Assembly: GCA_022820925.1 (NCBI GenBank)
Contig: JAJEEO010000014.1
Coordinates: forward strand, 186,001 to 250,000
DNA: 64,000 bases
Origin: Acidimicrobiia bacterium
GTDB taxonomy: Bacteria; Actinomycetota; Acidimicrobiia; Acidimicrobiales; Poriferisodalaceae
Direction of reading: 5' to 3'
Made by a program: the position numbers and the translations under genes. The notes under the pieces are model-generated. The model saw only the letters and a list, made by a program, of their open reading frames with translations, ran no database searches and had not been told where the DNA came from. Below are positions 16,578 through 25,652 of the stretch, in pieces. How positions within the stretch are numbered: the stretch's first letter is position 1; the number at the start of each line of letters is the position of its first letter.

Positions 16578-16787
16578 CGAGAGCCTCTGGCCAATCTGTG
16601 CATCGCGAGCCGCCGCTGCGAAACTCGCAAGCGACGAACTCGTCTGCTGCTCTGAGTGGTGACGACCGCTAGGCGGACGGGCCGACCCCTCCTGTGGTTA
16701 TAGCGCGGGAATTCGGGCACGGCCCAGAGAATGCCAAGCGTCGAACGTGGTCTCCAAACCAGTTTGCACCCGGTATCGCGCAGGGAG

Positions 16788-16896
16788 ACGCGAAGGACCC
16801 CGGGGCCGGAGCCCCGGGGTCCTTCTTGGTCTTGCCAGCCTTGCGGCCGGCTCAGCCGTTGATCAAGCCAAGTTGGCTGATCGTGGGATCAGATCC
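16788..16896 (-). terminator. 3' module with terminator, copy 3
   Basis: Follows the stop of silent cassette C on the minus strand. It contains the same series of stems as the other two copies and a perfect palindromic hairpin at 16793-16824. It is closer in sequence to copy 2 than to copy 1 in the hairpin loop. The ~200 bp between it and the HEPN gene start show nothing recognisable. Confidence 0.85.
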
Positions 16897-19590
16897 CTAC
16901 GACGGCGTCGTGAACGCCACCGGCTTGACACCGCTGTTCGGGCGGAGACTGTTCAGAATCTCCCGAATGTTGGTCACAGCCGTGATGTTCGGTGTGTTGA
17001 GCGAGTCGCCGTAGCCCTGTGCAATCCCCGCTGCGATGACACGGAACCCGGCCCGTGTCGGCAGCCGCGTCAACTCGTGCGACGCGTAGGAGATGTGCAC
17101 CTGATTGTCCGGCGGCAGGAAGCGCACAACCACATTGTCGCTCGTCGCCGTGAGGCTGGTTCCAAGAGCGCCAGTGGTCAAGGAGTCGATCTGGGCTACC
17201 TCGGAGCTCGTATCGGTATCGATCTTGCCGGCGATGTCAAGGGCCAGAGCAGCACCATCGCTTGCCGTGTAGGTGCCATCAGCTGTCGAGCCCAGACTCG
17301 CAACGGAATCGTTGAACTGCACGAGCACAGCCACCGACGTCACGCCGTCGCTGAAGTGCTCACCGGTCGCGTCCGTACCGCCCAGCGGGGTCGACTTGCT
17401 GTCATCAGTGTTGCCTTCCCCGTCTCGGACGTAGTCGACCGAGAAGTTGGCGGCGAAATCACTGTTGCTCACCAGAGCCGAAGCCAGATCCTCCAAGTCC
17501 GCAGGCACGCCAATGTCCTTGTTCGGCACGATGTCGGAGATGGTGTAACTCATCACCTGGTTAGCCATGTCGACCGCGACGTCGATGTCGAACGCCAGCG
17601 TGCTATCAGAACCGCCGGCACGGTCGTCATAGCCGTAGATGACCCAGTTGTTGCCGGCCGCACCGTCAGCAGCGCCGCCCTTCTTGGCCTTGATCACCAT
17701 CTTCTCAACCGGAGTCGCGTCGTCCGTGCTGATGGTCGCTGTCGCCTGAGCGTCGTGACGGTTGTCGCCGATGGAGACGCTGGTGATCTCGAACTTGCCT
17801 TCGGCCTTGATGGCCGGGACAGTCAAGCGACGCAGCGAATTGCCGCGTCCGCCCCCGTCGAGAATCGCCTTGCGCTCCACGGTGATCACATCTCCAGCAA
17901 CAAGCGCCGTGGGCTGCGTATCCCCATCGATGGTCACGGCGGTCACATCGGCGGTCATCCGCACATGCACACCTTGACGTTGGTTGACGTTCGAAGCGTC
18001 CTGGGGCTGGCTGATCGTGATTTCGCGTTTGCCTTTGCCGTCAACCTTGATGTATTGCGCCCACTCGCTGTCGGTCAGCTCGTTGTGGAGCACGTCCTCT
18101 TCAGTCACGTAGATGACGATCGATGCCTGACCGGCCACGCCGATGATCTCGACCACCGGAGCGTTGCGATCAGAAGCCTTCGTGACTGCAGCCAAGGTGA
18201 GTGACGCTGCTTCAAGCTTGCGCTGGTCGCCCTTGTCGCCGACCTTGCCGCCGCCCACAACTGTGATGGTGTCACCGGCTTCGAGCTTGTGGCTCAGCGT
18301 TACTTCCACAGTGCGGTCCGCGGTGAAGATCAAGTCATTGGCCTTGATCGACTCCTCGTTGCCCGTAGTGGGAGTGCCATCCTCTGCAGCGTCAGCGAGT
18401 GCCTCGATGCGGCGCCCGTTCACCCGGTACAGCGTCGACTTCAGGACTTCGGCCTCTTGGACATCGTCGCTGAAGGTGACGCTGAAGGTGTCCGTGTACT
18501 GGCCCTTGGCGTCCTTCTTTGCCTCGATCTCTGCGGTGAGTCCAGCTGAAGTCTTCGCTGCAGCGACGGCATCAGCCACCACCGAGCTGCTGACGACTGC
18601 TGTGCCGCCGATCGCAAGGATCCGCTGGTGGGTCTTCTGACCACCGCGCACCTCAGCGGTGGACGCGAGGTAATCGCTCACCGCGGCAGGCAGCTCGTCA
18701 CCGACCAGCAGGATCGGCACCGAACCGCCACCGTAATCCTCGATACCGCGGCCCAGCACCGGAGCGGCAGCGATGCCGTCAGCGATCGCATCACGGTTCA
18801 CCAATGCGACCATGCCGGGGTTAGTGCTCAGCACCTCAGCGCAGTTGCCGAGCATCTCCTTGGCGACCATCACTGAAGTCGCAGCGGCCGAGCCGCCGGA
18901 GATGCGCTGCACGTTCACCACGCCGACATCCTCGACCAGCGTGTTGACCACACCGGCAGAGACCGAGGTCATGCCGCCGACCACGACGACGCGCTCGACC
19001 TTGTTGTCGGTCAGGAACGAAGCGGTGGATTCAGGCAATTCATCGGCAGCCGTGAGCAGGATGGGCAGGCCGAGACGGAATGCCAGCGGACCGGAGATGA
19101 CCGCGTCAGCACGGCCGTCGGCACCGCCGTTGACCAGGATCGCTGCAGATTGTGTCGAGCCACACCAGGTGGGGTTCGGGCCGCCGAGACGATCGCCGAT
19201 CGCAGCTGCGGTGGCGTAGCGGTCGTCGCCTGCGATGCGCTCCACATCGGGCCGTGACCCGAGGCTTTCGATCGCAGTCACGATCGAGTCGGGCACCGCT
19301 GCGGTGCCGCCTACGACCACGACCTCGGTGACGTTCTGCTCGTCGATGAACCGGGCCACGTTGTGCGGCAGCTGGTTCGAACGCGTCAGCAGCACTGGCG
19401 CGTTCAAGTTCCCAGCGAGACCTGAAGCGGTCACCGCGTCGACCTGCGTCTCGCCCGAGGCGATGATCACCGTCGAGATTGAGCCCTCGTCCTCGGCGAA
19501 CTGCGATGCGAGCGCTACCGCGGTGTTGTAGCGGTGGGAGCCGGCGAACTCACGCGAATCGGGGACATTGTCGCCGTTCGTGTCGATCAG
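16897..19590 (-). pseudogene. promoterless CWB2 surface-protein cassette (silent copy C)
   Basis: An intact frame of 897 codons beginning at CTG 19590, the same codon at which copy B begins. TAG stands immediately upstream, so no natural start or signal peptide exists; the first in-frame GTG is at 19470, inside repeat 1. The DTNGD motif and three CWB2 repeats are almost the same as in copy B. The distal part differs widely (Asp/Lys-rich, with its own insertions) but keeps the shared islands WVIYGYDDRAG and TNIREILNSLRPN. It ends in the shared 3' module. Orientation is opposite to copy B and the same as the expression-type gene. Read as a silent cassette; decay after truncation is the alternative. 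Confidence 0.8.
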
Positions 19591-19937
19591 CTATTTCGCC
19601 GTTTCGAGCTGCTGACGTGCGGGACGGACTTTTCCACAATGAGCAATAGTCCAGCAAGTATGCGGGTCTTAGGCTTTAGATCGGCATGCGCGCGCACGTT
19701 CGCAATCTTGAACTTCGACTTGAAAGTTGCGCGTCAGTCGAGAGCCGAGCCGAATATTGAACAGATTGCTGTGAAAGGTGGTGTCAACGACCGATAGCCC
19801 CGCTGTGTCTGCGCTGTTTTACGTCTCCATTACGTACGGCACGACCCCCGAATTTGCCCCAGAAGCGGCCTTGCCTAACGGCTCTACAGCACACATCGAA
19901 CGTGGCTCGCGACGCTGGCGCTCAACCTGTGGCCGCG
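19591..19937. other. AT-richer non-coding stretch flanking silent copy C
   Basis: About 347 bp with no supported gene. A frame running out of the reversed cassette (to 19797) has no domain and probably is not expressed. It contains the third ACGTAA pair and the short match to the integrase upstream region. CAGCT/AGCTG half-palindromes lie just outside the cassette border. Confidence 0.4.
19811..19836 (-). other. paired ACGTAA motif, copy 3
   Basis: On the minus strand ACGTAA lies at 19835-19830 and 19824-19819, eleven bases apart as upstream of the integrase, followed by AACAGCGC and then GACACAGC, which also follows copy 1. It lies 229 bases upstream of the border of silent cassette C. It is inverted relative to copies 1 and 2, so copies 1 and 3 flank the block holding both cassettes and the integrase as inverted repeats. 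Confidence 0.55.
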
Positions 19938-20357
19938 CTACGAGCGAAATCGAAGTGTGCAAGCACCGTTGTCGATCTCGACGGCGAAGCGTTCGATGAG
20001 GTCCATACCGACGAGTACGTCGAAATCGTCTTCTACCTCGGGCATCAACCAGAACGGCTTGAGCAGTCCGCCGAACGTGTGCGTTTGGTCCTCCCGGCCA
20101 AACCGCAATCCCATCCACAGTGTGTAGAAGGGCGTTCGTCGGCGCCGGCCGCCGATTCCCTTGACGGATTCGAACCCGTGCGGAACGAAATCGGATCCGT
20201 TGCCGAGCGCATCAATGACGTCTTGGGAGATTCCCGACTGCTGGGTACCGGTGTCAATCAGCCCGCGAAACGCGATGGCCTCAGCGGGGTTCCAGGTTGA
20301 CACTTCGACATCGGTGATGATCCGTGCCTGTTCTATGTCAACAATTCGCTGGAGCAC
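19938..20357 (-). CDS. retropepsin-like aspartic protease
   Basis: A 139-residue protein with the retroviral-type aspartyl protease fold. The catalytic loop is GLIDTGTQQSGIS (D-T-G) at about residues 32-44, and the second half has VLVGMDLIERF, matching the LGMDxL signature. Such single-domain proteins act as dimers. It starts at GTG 20357 directly after the stop of the preceding small gene, so the two are translationally coupled. Substrate unknown. The pairing with a small DUF5678-like protein recurs in bacteria to my knowledge, but its function is not established. Confidence 0.8.
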   Translation of the reverse strand: MLQRIVDIEQARIITDVEVSTWNPAEAIAFRGLIDTGTQQSGISQDVIDALGNGSDFVPHGFESVKGIGGRRRRTPFYTLWMGLRFGREDQTHTFGGLLKPFWLMPEVEDDFDVLVGMDLIERFAVEIDNGACTLRFRS

Positions 20358-20597
20358 TCAGCGGCGACCCATGCCGAGTTTGCTTACGAAGATCGGCTCC
20401 TTGCCGATTTCCTGAAATGAGAAGCGGTTCTTGCCGTACATGGCACCGCCCGCGATGAACGCTGCATCGCAGTCGTTGTAGATGCCGACGACCTTCTTGT
20501 CGTGCATCAGTGCGACCTTACCCTTGTGCTCAGACTCGAGCTTCCTGCGGTACTTGCGCTTGTAGGCCCGGAAGTTCTTGAGTGCCTCGGTAGCCAC
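20358..20597 (-). CDS. small DUF5678-like protein
   Basis: A 79-residue basic protein starting at GTG 20597 with AGGAGG close upstream. The C-terminal half (HKGKVALMHDKKVVGIYNDC then FSFQEIGKEPIFV) resembles the DUF5678 pattern of a short beta-hairpin domain. The N-terminal 20 residues are Lys/Arg-rich. It is first in a two-gene unit with the retropepsin-like protease and could be its substrate, inhibitor or partner. That is inference from the coupling. Confidence 0.65.
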   Translation of the reverse strand: MATEALKNFRAYKRKYRRKLESEHKGKVALMHDKKVVGIYNDCDAAFIAGGAMYGKNRFSFQEIGKEPIFVSKLGMGRR

Positions 20598-20737
20598 GGG
20601 ATCCTCCTTGACACGCGCAGCGCGCGCACAGCACCACGGTAATCAGGCAGTGGACGGGACACCAGGGATTTTCTGGTTGGCACGTCGGCGCTCTGGGGCT
20701 GAGCGTGCCAGGAGCGGCATACCCAAGCCCGTGTCGC

Positions 20738-23521
20738 CTACGGGAACAGCTCGCCGAGCATTGCGGTGAGCTCGTCTGCAGTGAGTTCGGCGGGCTTGAG
20801 GCTGCTGTCTGGTCGGAAGCTGCTCAGCGACAGGCGGTCGCTGGGAGTGCCTTCGAGCGTTGCGAGGTCGGTGTTCGCTTCGTTGTGGTAGTTGGTGGCG
20901 CGGCCGGGCATGATGATGCGGAACGCGGATCGGTGCGGCAGCGCCTGGGGGTCTGAGGCCCAGTAGGTGATGAACACCCGATCGGTGGGCGCCGAGAAGT
21001 GGGCCTCGCTCTCGTAGCCGGTCGAGCCCAGACGCACCAGGTCGGCTTCGATGTCGTAGCTGCCGCCGGTTGCGGTGAGGCTCTGCACCGCGTCGTTGAA
21101 CCGGACGAGCACGCCCACCGCCGACACGCCGCCGCTCAGCCTGACGCCTGCGGAGTCGGTGGCGCCGAGCGGCGTGTCCTTGGCGTCGTTGGTGTTGGTC
21201 TTCTCACCCGTGTCGTCGCGGACATAGTCGACCGTGAAGTTCGACCTGAAGGTGGAGTTCCGGTTGAGGGCTGATGCGAGGTCGAGCAGGTTGGCGGGCC
21301 GGTCGATGTCCCTCGTGGGCGTGCGCTCGGTGATCAGGTAGTGGATGGTCTTGTTGTTCGCGTCCGCGACGACGGTGATGTCGAAGGCGTTCTCCCTCAA
21401 GGCCTTCTCGGCCGCGTCCACACCCGGTCGGTCGTCGTAACCGAAGAGCACCCAGTCGTTGCCATTGGCACCCGCCGCGGCACCGGTCGAGCGAGCGGTG
21501 ATGCGCATCTTCGCCACCGGGTTCGGCGCCGGCGTGCTGATGGTGGCCCTCGCCTGGTTGACCGTGTTCACCTGGTTGCCGACGAAGACGGCGGCGATCT
21601 CGAACTTGCCGGGCTCCTTCGGCTCGGGCACCACCAGGCGGCGCAGCGCATTGCCGATGCCCCGCTCGTCGATCGTTGCCTTGCGCTCCACGGTGATCGC
21701 GTCGCCCTTGGCCAGCGGCACGCTGGTGGTCACGTCGACTGCGTCGGTAGCGGTGTGGCGGCCCAGCGGGTCAGCGACCGGAGAGGTACCCGTGAGCTCG
21801 ATATCGCGGTTGCCGTAACCGGTGACGCGGATGTAATCGCGCCACTGCACGCCGGTCAGCTCGTTGTGGATCAGGTTCGGCTCGGTGATGAACACCCGGA
21901 ACGTGGTCATGCCTGCCACGGCGAGGATGTCGACGGTGGGCGCGAAGCGGTCGACCTCGGGCGTGAGCTTGGGCAGCGTGAGCGACGTTCGCTCGAGGCG
22001 GCGCAGGTCGCCTCCCGCGCCCACCCGGGCGCCGCCCAGCACGGTGATGGTGTCGCCCGGCTCGAGTATGTGCGACAGCCGGATGGTGACCGTGCGATCG
22101 GTGATGTAGATCTCGTCCACGAGCTCGATCGGCTCGTCGCTGGGAACGCCGGAAGTGAAGCCGGCGATGCGCCGCCCGTTGATGCGATACATCGTGGGGT
22201 CGAGCACGGTGTCTCGGACGGAACCGCCGACTTCCGGCCGCCTCACGTCGTCGCTGAAGGTCACCGTGAACACGCCCCCGGTGACACCGCCGGTGGTGTG
22301 GGTCTCATACTCGCCGGTGAGCGGGTCGATGTCGACACGGATCTTCGCCGTGAGCCCCACCGCAGTCCGGGCAGCCGCCACCGCCTGGTTCATGACCGTC
22401 CTGCTGACCACCGCCGTGCCGCCGATGGCCAGGATGCTCATGTGGGTGTCACGGCCCCCTCGCGTCTCGGGCGTGGAGGCGAGGTAGTCGCGGACCTCCG
22501 ACGGCAGCCGGTCGCCCACGAGCAGGATCGGGACCGGCCCGCTGTTGCCGAGACCGCGGCCCAATGTGGGCGCGGCCGCGATGCCGTCTGCGGAGGCGTC
22601 GCGATTCACCAAGGCCACCATGTCGGCGTTGGTGCCCAGCTCGGTGTCGCAGTTGCGCAGCATCTCCTGGGCCACGGCCACCGAGGTGGCTGCGGCCGTG
22701 CCGCCCGCGATGCGGCGTGCGGTGACCACGTTGAGATCGTTGACCAGGGTGTTCCGGACCCGCTCCGACACCGCAGCGTCGCTGCCCACGATGACGACGC
22801 GCTGGATCTTGTTGTCGGTGATGAAGTCGCGGGTGGCCCGGGGCAGCGTGCGCAGCTCGGTGAGCAGAATCGGCATGGCCAGCCGGTACGCCAGCGGGCC
22901 GACGACGATCGAGTCGGAGCGGCCGACGTCGCCGCCGTTGACGAGGATGGCCGCCCGCTGGCTGGAGCCGCACCACGACGCGATGGGGCCGTCGATGCTC
23001 TCGCTGATGGCTGCCGCGGTGGCGTAGCGGTCGCGCCCGGAGACCCGCTCGACGTCGGGGCGTGTGTTGAGGTCTTTGATGGCGTCGACGATGGCGTTGG
23101 GGATGACGGCGGTGCCGCCCACGACGACAACCTTGGACACGCCGTGCTCTTCGATGAAGCGGGCGACGTTGTGCGGGAGCTGGCGGGAACGGGTGAGCAG
23201 CACCGGGGCCCGCAGGTGGCCCGCGAGGCCGGCCGCGGCCACGGCGTCGACCTGGGTTTCGCCCGAGGCGATGATGACCGTGGAGATGTTGCGTTGGTCG
23301 TCGGCGAAGCGCTGGGCGAGGGCGACGGCGGTGTTGTAGCGGTGCGAGCCGGCGAACTCGCGGGTGTCGCCGATGCCGTCGTTGTCGGTGTCGAGCAGCT
23401 CCTCGCCAGAGGTGTTGGCGGCGTTGGCCGGGCTGGAGGTGACAGCAGCGAGCACCGCCGCGGCGAGCAGCGTGGCAGAGATCGCCGCGACGAAGCGGCG
23501 ATGCGTGCGCTTCATCGACAT
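20738..23521 (-). CDS. CWB2-repeat surface protein, independent paralogue
   Basis: About 927 residues. ATG 23521 (MSMKRTHRR) is chosen because it gives a compact signal peptide with cleavage near ANA; an in-frame ATG at 23566 would add 15 non-hydrophobic residues, and no clear ribosome binding site decides. After NTSGEELLDTDNDGIGD come three CWB2 repeats (to about residue 385) and a beta-rich C-terminal region that shares the YDDRPG, VLVRFNDAV and LSSFRPD islands with the other copies. Codon use is more GC-rich and the sequence more diverged than cassettes A-C. It lacks the shared 3' module and border, so it appears to be a stable separate gene. Confidence 0.85.
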   Translation of the reverse strand: MSMKRTHRRFVAAISATLLAAAVLAAVTSSPANAANTSGEELLDTDNDGIGDTREFAGSHRYNTAVALAQRFADDQRNISTVIIASGETQVDAVAAAGLAGHLRAPVLLTRSRQLPHNVARFIEEHGVSKVVVVGGTAVIPNAIVDAIKDLNTRPDVERVSGRDRYATAAAISESIDGPIASWCGSSQRAAILVNGGDVGRSDSIVVGPLAYRLAMPILLTELRTLPRATRDFITDNKIQRVVIVGSDAAVSERVRNTLVNDLNVVTARRIAGGTAAATSVAVAQEMLRNCDTELGTNADMVALVNRDASADGIAAAPTLGRGLGNSGPVPILLVGDRLPSEVRDYLASTPETRGGRDTHMSILAIGGTAVVSRTVMNQAVAAARTAVGLTAKIRVDIDPLTGEYETHTTGGVTGGVFTVTFSDDVRRPEVGGSVRDTVLDPTMYRINGRRIAGFTSGVPSDEPIELVDEIYITDRTVTIRLSHILEPGDTITVLGGARVGAGGDLRRLERTSLTLPKLTPEVDRFAPTVDILAVAGMTTFRVFITEPNLIHNELTGVQWRDYIRVTGYGNRDIELTGTSPVADPLGRHTATDAVDVTTSVPLAKGDAITVERKATIDERGIGNALRRLVVPEPKEPGKFEIAAVFVGNQVNTVNQARATISTPAPNPVAKMRITARSTGAAAGANGNDWVLFGYDDRPGVDAAEKALRENAFDITVVADANNKTIHYLITERTPTRDIDRPANLLDLASALNRNSTFRSNFTVDYVRDDTGEKTNTNDAKDTPLGATDSAGVRLSGGVSAVGVLVRFNDAVQSLTATGGSYDIEADLVRLGSTGYESEAHFSAPTDRVFITYWASDPQALPHRSAFRIIMPGRATNYHNEANTDLATLEGTPSDRLSLSSFRPDSSLKPAELTADELTAMLGELFP

Positions 23522-23627
23522 ATTCAAGCTACGAGCGTGGCACACCAGAGGCCCGCCGTCGTTCATTTCCGGCGCAGTACCGGGGGTTTTGTGCGGTGAG
23601 CGGAGCGTGTGCGAACCGCGGCAGCGG

Positions 23628-25412
23628 CTAGTCGCCGATGTCGCCGGCGAGCAGGGCGGCCACGTCCTCAGCAGGCACCAGCAGGCTCAGCGTGCCGAGC
23701 GTGGTGCCGCTGGCGCTGCTGGCGATTCGCAGTGCGGTGGCCACGCCGATGACTTCCTGGCGGTCGTTGAGCACGGGGCCTCCGCTGTTGCCTGGGGCGA
23801 GCGGCGTGTCGGTCTTGATCCACGTCACGCCGTTGATCACCGCCGTGCCCGAGTAGCGGCCGGTGGTGAGCGTCAGGGTGTCGCCGCCGACGCGCGGGTA
23901 GCCGATCGCGGTGATCGGCTCGCCGGCTCGCAGCTCCTCGGTGGAGAGGACCAGCGTTCGCAGCTGCGCCGTGCCTTCGTCGATTCTCAGCAGCGCCAGG
24001 TCGTGGTCAGGTGCTGCACGTTCGAGGGTCACGGGAATCCGTTGGCCAGGTGCCTCGGTGAACGTGCCGCCGAGCGAGACCCAGATGCGCCCGCATTGGC
24101 GTCCCGGCGATCGCTCGACCACGTGATAGTTCGTCACGATCTGGCGGCCGTTGCCCATGGCGAAGCCTGAGCCTCGCTGCAGCGTTCGACCCGAGGTGTC
24201 GAGGCATTCCACCAATACCACTGCCTCGGCCACCCGGCTCCAGTCCTGGGACCCCGGCACGGCGCCCGAATCGGTCGAGCCGGTGGCGACGCCGGTGGAC
24301 ACCGCCACGAGCGCAGCCGATGCGATGACCGACGACGAGGCGATGCCGGTCACCGTGGCCTTGGTGGACGTGCCGATCGCCAGGCTCCAGTCGCGCCCGA
24401 ATTCGACCAGCGCATCGGGCACGGGGTCGCCCGGGTCGGGTGCCAGCAGCAGCGGCTGGCAGGGTTCGCGCACCGCACCGGCCACGAGTCCGCCGTAGGG
24501 AACCGTGCCGCTGGCGACGGCCACGTCGATGACGGGGTGGCAGCTGGCCGTGGCGAGGGCACGCCGGGCGATGAGTGCCGCTGTCTCGTAGCGAGTGGCG
24601 CCGGCGATGCGTTCGGTGTCGATGCCGAGCGCTTCGATCTCGGCTTCCACGCCGGCGGAGACGGCGGCGTGGCCGCCCAGGATGGTGACCTTGGCGACGG
24701 AGCGGTCGGCGTCGGTGAGAAACCGTCGTGCTTCGTCGTGCAGCTTGGCGGGCGTGGTGAGGATGAGCGGGGTGTCGGCGGTGACGCTCGGAGCGGCAGC
24801 CACGGCGTCGGCGAAGTTGACGCCCGAGGCGAGATAGACGTTGGCGATGTTGTCGGGAGCGAATTGGCCTGCGATCCGGCGGGCGGTGGCGTAGCGATCG
24901 TCGCCGGAGTAGCGGTCGACCCGGTAGCCCATGGCGCGCAGCGTTTCGGCGACCTCCTCCGACACTGCGGCGGTGCCGCCGAGGATGATGACCTTGGCCT
25001 TCGGGTGCGATGCGCACGGCTCGAGGTATTCCCGGGTGATCGCCGGCAGGAATGCCTGCTTGGTGAGCAGCAGCGGGCGGTCGAGGGCTGCGCCGGCGAG
25101 GGCGTCGGGCCAGTTCTCGCCCGATGCCAGTGCGACGCTGTGAGAGCCGGTGTCGGAGTCGCAGGTGCCGCCGGCGACTGCTGCAGCGATGTTGAAGAAG
25201 TTTGACGAGGCGATGCGCTGGGCGGTGATGTCTGCGGTCTGCGCGCCTGCTGGGGAGGGCGCGGCGAGCAGCGAGCCGGTCAGGGCGACGCAGATGGCGG
25301 CGCCAGCAAGCGAGCGCCGCCACGAGCGTCGCTGTTCGCCTCGGTGCGAGCGCGGGTGTCGCTGTTGTCGGCTGCCTGCGCGCCGGCTCGTGCTGTTCGC
25401 CGCTGAACTCAT
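23628..25412 (-). CDS. CWB2-anchored trypsin-like serine protease
   Basis: 594 residues: signal peptide (basic residues 1-35, hydrophobic 36-55, cleavage after AGA), three CWB2 repeats at about 65-370, then a chymotrypsin-fold protease. The catalytic triad is visible: His in NYHVVE, Asp in DHDLALLRID and Ser in TPLAPGNSGGPV. The domain resembles HtrA/DegP proteases but has no PDZ domain. This is a wall-anchored protease facing outside, which could process or shed surface proteins such as the CWB2 proteins next to it. ATG 25412 follows AGGGGC; earlier in-frame codons cross a hairpin. Confidence 0.87.
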   Translation of the reverse strand: MSSAANSTSRRAGSRQQRHPRSHRGEQRRSWRRSLAGAAICVALTGSLLAAPSPAGAQTADITAQRIASSNFFNIAAAVAGGTCDSDTGSHSVALASGENWPDALAGAALDRPLLLTKQAFLPAITREYLEPCASHPKAKVIILGGTAAVSEEVAETLRAMGYRVDRYSGDDRYATARRIAGQFAPDNIANVYLASGVNFADAVAAAPSVTADTPLILTTPAKLHDEARRFLTDADRSVAKVTILGGHAAVSAGVEAEIEALGIDTERIAGATRYETAALIARRALATASCHPVIDVAVASGTVPYGGLVAGAVREPCQPLLLAPDPGDPVPDALVEFGRDWSLAIGTSTKATVTGIASSSVIASAALVAVSTGVATGSTDSGAVPGSQDWSRVAEAVVLVECLDTSGRTLQRGSGFAMGNGRQIVTNYHVVERSPGRQCGRIWVSLGGTFTEAPGQRIPVTLERAAPDHDLALLRIDEGTAQLRTLVLSTEELRAGEPITAIGYPRVGGDTLTLTTGRYSGTAVINGVTWIKTDTPLAPGNSGGPVLNDRQEVIGVATALRIASSASGTTLGTLSLLVPAEDVAALLAGDIGD

Positions 25413-25445
25413 GCCCCTGCACACTCCGTGTACCGCTGCATCGCT

Positions 25446-25485
25446 GCATCCCGTCTCGTATTGCCACGACGAGATTCCGGGATGC
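25446..25485 (-). terminator. stem-loop between pyrE and the protease gene
   Basis: GCATCCCG 25446-25453 pairs with CGGGATGC 25478-25485, and TCTCGT pairs with ACGAGA inside, around ATTGCCACG. It lies downstream of pyrE and upstream of the protease start, so it may terminate pyrE transcription. No strong U-run. The rest of the 240 bp gap holds nothing recognisable. Confidence 0.5.
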
Positions 25486-25652
25486 ACCGCCGGGGTGAGG
25501 CTAGAGCCGCACTACCCGCATGACCGTTCGCGCGGACCGGCGCAGGGCCTGCTCAACGGCAACAAATCCGGGACATATGCAGCAGCTCGGCGTTGCCGAT
25601 GAAATCCGCACAGGTCTCGCAACCCGCACGGCCCCGCCGCACCCGTCGGCTG

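Noticed and set aside
19534..19797. 87-codon frame running out of the reversed cassette C
   Set aside because: Its first third is antisense to the cassette and the rest has no domain or start signal.
21341..23599. Long plus-strand open frame (752 codons) opposite a CWB2 gene
   Set aside because: A GC-rich antisense shadow of the real gene: Arg/Val/Gly-rich, no domain and no ribosome binding site. Other long frames opposite core genes were dropped for the same reason.
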